Shown one piece after another: positions 55,924 through 64,000 of a stretch of DNA of 64,000 bases. Numbering within the stretch: position 1 is the stretch's first letter; each line of letters opens with the position of its first letter. Made by a program: the position numbers and the translations under genes. This stretch comes from Halobacteriales archaeon YIM A00010 (GTDB lineage: Archaea; Halobacteriota; Halobacteria; Halobacteriales; Haloarculaceae): positions 2,311,526 through 2,375,525 of the forward strand of contig JAKCFJ010000001.1 of assembly GCA_025041175.1 (NCBI GenBank), given 5' to 3'. Below the pieces are notes generated by a model, which saw only the letters and a list, made by a program, of their open reading frames with translations, ran no database searches and was not told where the DNA came from.

Positions 55924-56730
55924 TCACTCGAGGACGTGTTTGGTGTCGTACGAGCCGAGCCGCCGGACCCAACCGGCCTGTACGACCGTTTCGATCTCTT
56001 CGAGCGCTCGTTGGGTGCGCTCTTCGTACAGCCCGGCGTTGATGTCGATGTGGAACAGATAATCACCGAGCCGATCGCCGCTCGGTCGTGATTCGATCCG
56101 CGAGAGATTGATGTCCCGCTCTGCGAACGGTTCGAGCAGTTCGAGCAGGAGTCCGGGGTGGTCCGCTTCCGGGTAGATGATGAGCGACGTTTTCCCGCCT
56201 GCAGCCGATCGCTCGCCCGTGGGCGCGACCACGACGAAGCGCGTGGCGTTCGAACTCCGGTCCTGGATGTCTTTGGCGAGCACGTCGAGCTGCTCCCCGC
56301 TGTTGTCGGGCCGGGCGATCGCCGCCACCGTCGGATCGTTCCGGGCCTGCTCCACGCCGCGGGCCGTGCTCGATACCGACTCCAGCACGACGTCGGGGTA
56401 GGATGATTCGAGATACGACCGACACTGTGCTAGCGCCTGGGCGTGGCTAGCAACGACCTCGAACTCCGGTCCCTGCGCGAGCAGCGCGTGCCGGATGGGC
56501 GTGACGATCTCTTTGACGACCGCAACGTCGTACTCCGCGAGCGCGTCGAGCGACTCCGTCACCGACCCCTCGATGCTGTTCTCGATCGGAATCACGCCGC
56601 GCTCGAACTCTTCTGCGGCGACGCGTTCGACGATGCCCGTCACCGATTCGCTGAACTCGATGTCGGCCGCGATGGACCGGGCCGCGCGGTGGGAGTACGT
56701 TCCCGACGGTCCCAGCGTAATGGCTCTCAT
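55924..56730 (-). CDS. pheA: Prephenate dehydratase
   Basis: 268 residues from the ATG at 56730. ITLGPSGTYSHRAARSIA, GVIPIENSIEGSVTESLDAL, SHAQALAQCRSYL and SNATRFVVVAP (catalytic Thr-Arg-Phe) belong to the dehydratase; an ACT domain (GGKTSLIIYPEADHPGLLLE, ESRPSGDRLGDYLFHIDI) follows, with ESRP binding phenylalanine. It converts prephenate to phenylpyruvate and is probably feedback-inhibited. No chorismate mutase domain is fused. Confidence 0.96.
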   Translation of the reverse strand: MRAITLGPSGTYSHRAARSIAADIEFSESVTGIVERVAAEEFERGVIPIENSIEGSVTESLDALAEYDVAVVKEIVTPIRHALLAQGPEFEVVASHAQALAQCRSYLESSYPDVVLESVSSTARGVEQARNDPTVAAIARPDNSGEQLDVLAKDIQDRSSNATRFVVVAPTGERSAAGGKTSLIIYPEADHPGLLLELLEPFAERDINLSRIESRPSGDRLGDYLFHIDINAGLYEERTQRALEEIETVVQAGWVRRLGSYDTKHVLE

Positions 56731-56861
56731 TACCACGGGTTTTCCCGGTCGCGTGAAAAACACGTCGGATCTGGGTGTGTTCGGGGACGGTGGCTTACCG
56801 ATCGTCGTTCTCTGGCTGATCCCCACGAACCGTTTTTATTGTCCGTGAGTGTTTTTCTCGT

Positions 56862-57080
56862 ATAGAACGAACGACGATCTCGGTCGATGCGGAGGCCTAC
56901 GAACGCCTCATCGAGCACAAGCGCGAGTGTGAGAGTTTCAGCGACGTGATCAAACGCCTCTGTGGAGGGCGCTCGTGGAAAGTGGTTGCTGGAATCTGGG
57001 CGGACGACACAGCGGATCTAACGGCTGCTATCGAGGAAGGCCGGGAACGGACCCAGAAGCGCCGCGATCGACTGCTATAG
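56862..57080 (+). pseudogene. VapB-like antitoxin without a standard start codon
   Basis: The frame ERTTISVDAEAYERLIEHKR then ESFSDVIKRLCGG runs to a TAG at 57078. It matches the haloarchaeal VapB antitoxin pattern. A TTTTTATT box at 56833 predicts a transcript start near 56862, where the codon is ATA, not ATG; no other ATG or GTG lies in frame upstream. No PIN toxin follows. It is probably an orphan, possibly inactivated by a start-codon mutation. Confidence 0.65.
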
Positions 57081-57150
57081 CTGCCGGATGGCGATCGAGA
57101 ACTCTTATGAGTCGATCAAAGACTTTCTTGCCTGAACCACTTCGAACACC

Positions 57151-57387
57151 TACTGTGTTTGTTTCTTTCGCTTTGCGTTCGCAGTATCACTCTACGATAT
57201 CTGGTTGCTGATGGACCTGCTTGTAAAGAAAGAACTCGATTGCGAGCAACGGTCCTTGAAACTGAGGCGAAGTGATTTTCACATCTATTTGATAGCTGTC
57301 TCGTTCCCGTGGATTAGTCGACTGTTTGCACCGCGTTCGCTCAACATCAGCGGCAGCTCTCCATCGACACACTTTCCGACCCAATAG
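57151..57387 (+). pseudogene. C-terminal remnant of a transposase
   Basis: The frame FRFAFAVSLYDIWLLMDLLV continuing to a TAG at 57385 resembles the C-terminus of haloarchaeal IS4-type transposases (…YSIWRAVDLLVQ…). No catalytic DDE part lies upstream. AT-richer than the surroundings. Confidence 0.45.
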
Positions 57388-57467
57388 TGGTGGAAATCCG
57401 AACTCCAGTATGTGGCGAAATGAGATCGCGATTTATATATTTATCAAATATAATTCATAAACAGAAC

Positions 57468-58013
57468 CTACCCTCTACGTGGGAGATATGATAGGACGAT
57501 TATTAAAATAGCAGCTAATGTACTGAGAACGATGGTAGCCCACAATCCCCGAAATCTCTTGTCGAGGGATTTAGTCGTAGAAAGTTCTTGGCTATGGATA
57601 TTACTAGGCATCAGTTCCACAGTGTTATTATTCGGATAGTATGCCCCGTACTCCTCTCCTCCTAACGTGACAGTACCCGCGCTGGGAGTGTATGAGACCG
57701 ACGTTGGAACACCATTACGTACGATCTGCATAGAGATAGCTTCTGATTCTCCAAACTCAATAGATGTATTATTATTCGTTTGTTGGAATGAAGCGGAGCG
57801 TACAATATCACCACTACTATCTTGGGATGCAGATATTTCTGAAACTGCATACTGTTGGCCGTTAATCGTGAATTCATCACCTTTATTTAATGTATGGTCG
57901 GGAGAGTCACTAACTGGGACAGTCGTAGCACTATTGACAGCCATAATCACATAACCACCCGACACAACTAGTATGAAGAACAAACCGTACAAAGCAGCTG
58001 CACGACGTTGCAT
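57468..58013 (-). CDS. Two-helix membrane protein with extracellular domain, low GC
   Basis: 181 residues from the ATG at 58013. N-terminal helix RRAAALYGLFFILVVSGGYV, a roughly 110-residue Ser/Thr/Asn-rich external domain with NxT sites, and a C-terminal helix (LWATIVLSTLAAILIIVLSY) before LPRRG. AT-rich coding sequence suggests transfer. No family recognised. Confidence 0.65.
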   Translation of the reverse strand: MQRRAAALYGLFFILVVSGGYVIMAVNSATTVPVSDSPDHTLNKGDEFTINGQQYAVSEISASQDSSGDIVRSASFQQTNNNTSIEFGESEAISMQIVRNGVPTSVSYTPSAGTVTLGGEEYGAYYPNNNTVELMPSNIHSQELSTTKSLDKRFRGLWATIVLSTLAAILIIVLSYLPRRG

Positions 58014-58174
58014 AATCAACAAAAAAGAACTATTAGGTGATAATAGTAACGATTATGAACAAACGCGTAAAGCGATCGATCGACCGACGGTGGCGGGCGG
58101 ATGAAGGTTACAACGATGTCCTCAAGCGCCCTTTGCCAGGGACGTCACTGCTGATTTTGCTGATGGGTTCGGAG

Positions 58175-58520
58175 GTGGTCCGATGAAGGGGCTAAGCGGA
58201 TCCGGAAAGCCCAGCAGCAGACCAAAGCACAGCGCAAGCAGCGGGTGTGTGAGCGGAGCGAGGACACGGCATGAAGGTTCTAGATACGACGTTTCTCATC
58301 GACTACCCGGACGGACATGCGGCACGCGTTCTACGATGACCACGAGAGCGAGCAAAGACGGTGGATCGTTCAGGTCCCGGCACTCGCCGAGGTGCCGTGA
58401 GTGAGGGAAGCCTCCCGGACGAGATCGCAGCGGTCGGACGGGCGCTCGACGCGTCAGTCGTTGCCGGCGACGGCGATCTTCCCCACACGGCTGTGGTGAA
58501 TCACCATATTGCGGTGGATT
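58175..58520 (+). pseudogene. VapBC toxin-antitoxin remnant
   Basis: The end of an antitoxin (SDEGAKRIRKAQQQTKAQRK, TGA at 58272) overlaps an ATG at 58271 by four bases, the usual VapB-VapC junction. The toxin begins MKVLDTTFLIDYPDGHAARV as a PIN domain but stops at 58339. Later PIN pieces (HESEQRRWIV, PALAEV, GRALDASVVAGDGDLPHTAV) lie in changing frames with internal deletion. Non-functional. Confidence 0.75.
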
Positions 58521-58582
58521 CATGGTGCTACTGTTCGCTTGGTCTGGTCGTTGCGCGAGCGCAGGTATTTTGCCGGCTGCAC

Positions 58583-59050
58583 TCACTCCGTTTCCGCCGT
58601 CTGACGATCGTTCCAGGCCGCGTACAGCCCGTACGCGAAGCCGATAGCCGTGCCTTCCGTCACACTACTCGGAAGAACAATGATAGCCCTCCTACCGTCC
58701 GTTACCGGCACAGCGTGTTGGTGGAGGAGTATATCCGCGGCAAGGACGACTGCACCCGACAGCGTGAGAACGACGGCTCCGACGACACTCCAGACGGCGA
58801 TGCTCACGGCCTGTTCGCCCCTGTAGTCGCTTTTCCCGAGCCAGTATCCGGCATAAAGCAGCCCCACTGAGAGATACAGCGGGAACAGGATGCTGGAGAC
58901 GACCGGCACCGTATGTGTGTCTTCGAGAAGGTGATCGACGTGGGCAAGTCCAGTTACCAATCCGACACTGCTGATAACCATCCCGCTGATCCAGCGCCGA
59001 GACGAAGGAGTTCCAGCTGACAGGGTAGTCATACTCTGTATCATATCCAT
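58583..59050 (-). CDS. Four-helix membrane protein
   Basis: 155 residues; the start is either 59050 or the ATG at 59032. Hydrophobic segments include WISGMVISSVGLVTGLAHVD, SILFPLYLSVGLLYAGYWLG and AVWSVVGAVVLTLSGAVVLA. It resembles the membrane sensor portion of some haloarchaeal histidine kinases, but no kinase domain follows. It may be a stand-alone protein or a truncated sensor. Confidence 0.6.
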   Translation of the reverse strand: MDMIQSMTTLSAGTPSSRRWISGMVISSVGLVTGLAHVDHLLEDTHTVPVVSSILFPLYLSVGLLYAGYWLGKSDYRGEQAVSIAVWSVVGAVVLTLSGAVVLAADILLHQHAVPVTDGRRAIIVLPSSVTEGTAIGFAYGLYAAWNDRQTAETE

Positions 59051-59172
59051 GAGAATATTTCAAATTATTCATTATGGAACAGGGGTAGCATGCACACTTC
59101 CCCCGATTCCCGCCGGCTCCGTGGCTAGAAACGAAGATAAGTATTTATGACTTGAAAACAAACAGGGACGCT

Positions 59173-59592
59173 ATGGCTGTCACGGGATCACACATCCTCT
59201 TCGGTCGTCACCAGCACCGTACTCGACAATTTACCATGCTCGCTGGGGCTGTTTTCCTCACGAGCACTGTGATGTATCTGTATCCTGGGATCGAGGCGCT
59301 CCCATTCGTCTGGCAACTCATGTACGTGCCAGTGATGATCGCACTCTTCGGGGCGATGGTCAACGCCTATCTCAACGACGGATTGCTCGTGAGTACACTG
59401 ATCACAGTTGCGGTCGCGCTCGGATTGGTTCTCGCACTGGGCATCAGAGTCGGTCTCGGTCCACTTGGTAGTGCGCTATTCACTCGGGAGCCAGCCGTCC
59501 TTCTCTTCATCACCGTGATTTTATTCGGGATCGGTGTCGGAGCGTTCGTCGTCGGTGCTGGCACACGACGCGTTGTAACTCTCATCGGGTGA
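59173..59592 (+). CDS. Four-helix membrane protein
   Basis: 139 residues from the ATG at 59173, about 24 bp behind GTATTTATGAC, a leaderless promoter. Hydrophobic segments include MLAGAVFLTSTVMYLYPG and LLFITVILFGIGVGAFVVGA. No family recognised. Divergent from the preceding membrane-protein gene. Confidence 0.65.
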   Translation: MAVTGSHILFGRHQHRTRQFTMLAGAVFLTSTVMYLYPGIEALPFVWQLMYVPVMIALFGAMVNAYLNDGLLVSTLITVAVALGLVLALGIRVGLGPLGSALFTREPAVLLFITVILFGIGVGAFVVGAGTRRVVTLIG

Positions 59593-59662
59593 GAATCGGA
59601 GGCAATGTGGCTCGGGATTGCCCAACTCTTCATTTGTTTCTACTAAGAAAAAAAGCGCGCCT

Positions 59663-61087
59663 TCACCGATTCAGCGTGTGGATCGCGTCGCCGGTTGCGT
59701 TGGCGGCGGCTTCCATGACGGCTTCTGTGAGCGTGGGGTGGGTGTGGATGGTCGCGGCCACGTCTTCGAGCGTCGCGCCCATCTCGATGGCGAGCCCGAG
59801 TTCCCCGATCAGCTCTGAGGCTTCGGGGGTGACGACCTGGGCGCCGAGAAGGAACCCGCTGGGTTCGTCGGCAACGACGCGCACGAACCCGTCGGACTCG
59901 TTCAGCGTGAGCGCGCGTCCGCTCGCGCGCATCGGCATCTGGCCGACGACCGGCTCGAAGCCCTCCGCTTCGGCCTCGGCTTCGGTCAGCCCGACGGTTC
60001 CGATCTCGGGATCGGTGAACACCGCGGCCGGAACGGCCTGGTAGTCGAGCGCCGCCGGCTCGCCCGCGATCACTTCGGCTGCGACCTCCCCTTCTTTCAT
60101 CCCTTTGTGGGCGAGCATCGGCTCGCCGGCCACGTCGCCGACGGCGTGCACGTGTTCGACGTTCGTCCGCGCGCGGTCGTCGGTCGGAACGAAGCCGTCC
60201 TCGTCGGTTTCGACACCGATCGCGTCGAGGCTCAGCGTGTCCGTGACGGGCGCGCGCCCGACGGCGACGAGCGCCTTTTCTGCCCCGTATTCGTTGATCT
60301 CTCCGTCCTCGGTTTCGGTGTGGACGGAGAGACCGCCGTCCATCTCCTCCCAGTCCTGTGCTGACTCCCCGAAATGGAAGTCGATGCCCAGGTCTTTGGC
60401 GCGATCTTTGACGATGCTCGACACGTCGGATTCGTAGGTGGGCAACACGTCATCGAGCATCTCGACAACTGTTACGTCCGTTCCGACTTTTGCGAACACC
60501 GTCGACATCTCCATCCCGATGTAGCCCGCGCCGATCACGACGAGGCTCTCGGGCACCGACTCCAGCGCGAGCGCGTGCCGGGAGGAAAGGATCCGCTCGC
60601 CATCGAACGCGAAGCCAGGGATCTCGATCGGTCGGCTCCCGGTTGCGAGGATGGCGTGCTCGAATTCGACGGACTCACTGCCCTGGCCCTCCCCGTCGTG
60701 GATGATGCGGACGGTGTTCTCGTCTGCGAACTCCGCCCGTCCCTCCACGAGGTTCACACCGTTCGCCTTACAGAGCTTCTCGACGCCGCCGGTGAGCTGG
60801 CCGACAACGTCGTCTTTCCACGCCACCATCTCCCCGAGATCGACGCTGGGATCAGCGTGGATCCCCATTTCTTCGGCAGTAGCGGCCTCGTGAGCGGTGT
60901 CCGAGGCGGTCAACAGCGCCTTGGATGGGATACAGCCGTGGTTGAGGCAGGTTCCCCCGTAGGCGTCCTTTTCAGCGAGCGTGACGTCGAGATCGAGCTG
61001 TGCAGCCCGGATGGCTGCAGTGTATCCGGCCGGACCGCCGCCGATGACCACGACGTCGGTTCCGGTTGCGATGTCTCCAACGACCAT
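59663..61087 (-). CDS. lpdA: Dihydrolipoyl dehydrogenase (E3)
   Basis: 474 residues. VVIGGGPAGYTAAIRAAQL binds FAD; GGTCLNHGCIPSKALL holds the redox-active cysteine pair; VVIGAGYIGMEMSTVFAKVG binds NAD. The C-terminal ATIHTHPTLTEAVMEAA includes the catalytic His. It reoxidises dihydrolipoyl-E2. Last gene of the operon, 4 bp behind E2. Confidence 0.96.
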   Translation of the reverse strand: MVVGDIATGTDVVVIGGGPAGYTAAIRAAQLDLDVTLAEKDAYGGTCLNHGCIPSKALLTASDTAHEAATAEEMGIHADPSVDLGEMVAWKDDVVGQLTGGVEKLCKANGVNLVEGRAEFADENTVRIIHDGEGQGSESVEFEHAILATGSRPIEIPGFAFDGERILSSRHALALESVPESLVVIGAGYIGMEMSTVFAKVGTDVTVVEMLDDVLPTYESDVSSIVKDRAKDLGIDFHFGESAQDWEEMDGGLSVHTETEDGEINEYGAEKALVAVGRAPVTDTLSLDAIGVETDEDGFVPTDDRARTNVEHVHAVGDVAGEPMLAHKGMKEGEVAAEVIAGEPAALDYQAVPAAVFTDPEIGTVGLTEAEAEAEGFEPVVGQMPMRASGRALTLNESDGFVRVVADEPSGFLLGAQVVTPEASELIGELGLAIEMGATLEDVAATIHTHPTLTEAVMEAAANATGDAIHTLNR

Positions 61088-61091
61088 GATA

Positions 61092-62543
61092 TTATAGTAA
61101 CAACAGCGAAGGATTGTTCAAGTATCGTTTCACCGTGTTCGTGAACGCCCCGGCGACCGCCCCGTCGATGGTGCGGTGATCGATCGACAGTGACAGCGTC
61201 ATCACCTTCCGTGGGACGACCTCCCCATCTACGACGCGGGGCTTCTCTTTGATCTCGCCCAGGCCGAGGATGGCGGACTCCGGATGGTTGATGATCGGCG
61301 TTGCGTACTCGCCGCCGACCGCACCGAAGTTAGTGATCGTGAACGTGCCGCCCTGCATCTCCTCGCGGGTGATCGAGCGCTCGCGGGCTTTCGCCACCAG
61401 CTCGTTCATTTCGGAGCTGAGCTGGAGCATTCCCTTCCGGTCGACGTTGTCGACCACCGGCACCATCAGCCCCGCGTCGGTTGCGACGGCGACACCGATG
61501 TTGTAATAGTTTTTGAGCACGATCTCCTCGGCCGACTCGTCCAGCGAGGCGTTGAGATACGGGTGTTCTTTCAGCCCGGCAACGACAGCCTTCATCACGA
61601 ACGGCATGTACGTGAGCGACACGCCCCGTTCCTCCGCGGCCTCTTTGAGATCCTCGCGCGTCTCGACCAGTTCGGTCACGTCCACCTCGTCGTGGTGGGT
61701 GACGTGGGGCGCGGTGAACTTCGAGTGCTCCATCTGCTGGCCGATCGTGCGCCGGATCCCCCGGTAGGGGACGCGCTCCTCGCGCTCTTGTTCGGTCTGT
61801 ACGGCTCTCGTGTCGGCGGCTTGGGCCGCCTGCTGGCGCTCAGCGTACGCCCGCACCTGTTCGGGCGTGACGAACGGCTCGCCATCGCGCTCCTCCTCGG
61901 TCGGCACGGCGTCGATGTCTATCTCCTGCTCCTCGGCGAGCTTTCGGGTTGCAGGCGCGGCAAGCGTCCCCTCGCGGTCGGCTTGCTCGTTGGCCGGCGA
62001 GACGGCGGATTCCGTGGCGGCGGCCTCTGTGGTTGACGCGTCGGTTTCATCGGCCGGCTGGATGGCCGATTCGGCCTCAGCGCCGCTGTCACCGTCTTCG
62101 GCGTGTTCGCGCACGTCGGTCGTGCTGACGCGCCCACCGGGACCGGATCCCGACACGGCACCGATGTCGACACCGAGTTCGCGCGCGAGCCGGCGCGCGC
62201 TCGGCGCGGCAAACACGCGGCCGGACTCGCTCGCTTGCTCGCTGGCCTCCTCTGTCGACTCCGTTTCGGTCTCGTCGGTTTTGGTCGCCGTTTCGGTTCC
62301 GTCCCCATCGGTGTCGAAGACGATGATCACGTTACCGACGGGCACCATCTCGCCCTCCTCGGCGCGACGCTCGGCGACGGCCCCATCCACCGGTGAGGGG
62401 ACTTCAACGACGGCTTTGTCGGTCTCGACCTCCGCCACCGGCTGGTCCTCTTCGACGGTATCGCCGGTCTCGACGAGCCAGCTGACGATCTCGCCCTCTG
62501 CGACACCTTCTCCAACGTCTGGTAGTTCGAACTCGTGTGTCAT
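61092..62543 (-). CDS. Dihydrolipoamide acyltransferase (E2) of the 2-oxoacid dehydrogenase complex
   Basis: 483 residues. The lipoyl domain (DVGEGVAEGEIVSWLVETGD, EVETDKAVVEVPSPVDG, with the lipoylated Lys) is followed by an acidic linker. Two peripheral-subunit-binding-like segments come next (FAAPSARRLARELGVDIGAV and LAAPATRKLAEEQEIDIDAV). The catalytic domain ends with SLSIDHRTIDGAVAGAFTNT, the HxxxDG motif. The second binding segment is a duplication. It transfers acyl groups to CoA. Confidence 0.94.
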   Translation of the reverse strand: MTHEFELPDVGEGVAEGEIVSWLVETGDTVEEDQPVAEVETDKAVVEVPSPVDGAVAERRAEEGEMVPVGNVIIVFDTDGDGTETATKTDETETESTEEASEQASESGRVFAAPSARRLARELGVDIGAVSGSGPGGRVSTTDVREHAEDGDSGAEAESAIQPADETDASTTEAAATESAVSPANEQADREGTLAAPATRKLAEEQEIDIDAVPTEEERDGEPFVTPEQVRAYAERQQAAQAADTRAVQTEQEREERVPYRGIRRTIGQQMEHSKFTAPHVTHHDEVDVTELVETREDLKEAAEERGVSLTYMPFVMKAVVAGLKEHPYLNASLDESAEEIVLKNYYNIGVAVATDAGLMVPVVDNVDRKGMLQLSSEMNELVAKARERSITREEMQGGTFTITNFGAVGGEYATPIINHPESAILGLGEIKEKPRVVDGEVVPRKVMTLSLSIDHRTIDGAVAGAFTNTVKRYLNNPSLLLL

Positions 62544-62562
62544 AGCTTGGGATACACCTGTC

Positions 62563-63560
<998 letters not shown>

Positions 63561-63564
<4 letters not shown>

Positions 63565-64000
63565 TCCAGTAGCTCCTCGTCGCCGTGTCGGTCACGAAGC
63601 TGTTCGAACGCCTCGCGCTGCTCGGCCACCCGATCGGGCATCTCCGAATAGACGTGCTCGAACATCGCCGACGGATCGGGCCGATCGGTGGATTCGGCGG
63701 TGTCGATCGCGTCGTCGACCTCTGCCTCGATCTCGCTCGTTATCGCGTCGATGCGCTCGTCGTCGAGGATCCCCTTGCCACGGAGATACTCCTCGAACCG
63801 CGGTATCGGATCGCGGCGCTTCCACTGCTCGACCTCGTCGTCGTCGCGGTAGACGCTCGGATCGTCAGCGGTCGTGTGCGCGCCAAACCGGTACTGAACG
63901 GCTTCGATCAGCGTCGGGCGGCGTTCACCCTCGCTCGGATCCCGTGCCTTCTCGACGGCCGCCTTCGTCACCCGATACACCGCGAGCGGATCCATCCCGT
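63561..64000 (-). CDS. 2-oxoacid dehydrogenase E1 alpha subunit, C-terminal part
   Basis: Only the last 146 residues lie in the window; the start is beyond 64000. GMDPLAVYRVTKAAVEKARD, EAVQYRFGAHTTADDPSVYR and EQWKRRDPIPRFEEYL are the E1 alpha C-terminal signatures. With E1 beta it decarboxylates the 2-oxoacid using thiamine diphosphate. Which acid (pyruvate or branched-chain) is undetermined; haloarchaea normally use ferredoxin-dependent oxidoreductases for pyruvate. Confidence 0.94.

Noticed and set aside
57182-57195. GCAGTATCACTC resembles the right flank of element A3
   Set aside because: It lies in a readable transposase remnant and lacks the CCGACAGT part of the element end.

Overview
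The window is haloarchaeal chromosome and most probably belongs to the genus Halococcus. The lineage is shown by leaderless TATA-to-ATG promoters, acidic proteins, HMG-CoA reductase, geranylgeranyl reductase, a thermosome, 20S proteasome genes, Orc1/Cdc6 with haloarchaeal origin recognition boxes, and a 16S-tRNAAla-23S-5S-tRNACys operon. The genus call rests on the 5S rRNA. It is split by an insertion of about 107 nt, a trait known from the 231-nt 5S rRNA of Halococcus morrhuae.

Layout. 1-4.3 kb: end of ribH, an iron-type alcohol dehydrogenase carrying an in-frame hairpin-cluster insertion, a dicarboxylate symporter and a sulfatase-fold gene. 4.4-10.2 kb: the complete rRNA operon on the minus strand, with two bulge-helix-bulge processing stems and four tandem promoters. 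10.5-14.7 kb: MC1 chromatin protein, an AbrB-like protein with pyrD, a proteasome beta-alpha operon and a zinc-ribbon winged-helix regulator. 14.7-16.4 kb: an unknown two-gene zinc-ribbon module lying between 122-bp perfect inverted repeats. 16.4-28 kb: DJ-1/PfpI, MoaD-like protein, geranylgeranyl reductase, aldo-keto reductase, a decayed stretch with transposase remnants, the PUA-NAC-TrmI cluster, hmgA, a frameshifted methyltransferase and an amidohydrolase. 27.6-33.8 kb: replication origin oriC1 with oapABC, orc1, sec11 and five origin recognition boxes. OapA is interrupted by a mini-intein inside its P-loop. 33.9-42.3 kb: acetyltransferase, aspartate kinase, and a phosphate island (PhoX then PstSCAB). 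42.3-56.7 kb: cupin, purO, three regulator or membrane genes, tRNAGln, tRNASer, thermosome, a frameshifted lipoprotein, an ornithine-cyclodeaminase-family gene, leuS, hsp20 and pheA. 56.8-59.6 kb: accessory stretch with VapBC remnants, a transposase remnant and small membrane proteins. 59.7-64 kb: 2-oxoacid dehydrogenase operon (E1alpha-E1beta-E2-E3), running off the window.

The most unusual content is a set of small non-coding elements with the shared terminus ATACTGTCGG. Three copies are exactly 109 bp (family A), two copies in opposite orientation are exactly 97 bp (family B), and two are bare 17-bp palindromes. Most are bracketed by a TCA/TGA triplet resembling a 3-bp target duplication. 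Each full-length element has perfect or near-perfect terminal inverted repeats and a central hairpin. None encodes a transposase, and I know of no description of them. One A and one B element bracket the second pair of origin recognition boxes.

Several genes show single-base frame disruptions (25.4-26.0 kb, 50.2-51.1 kb). These could be real decay or errors in a draft assembly.
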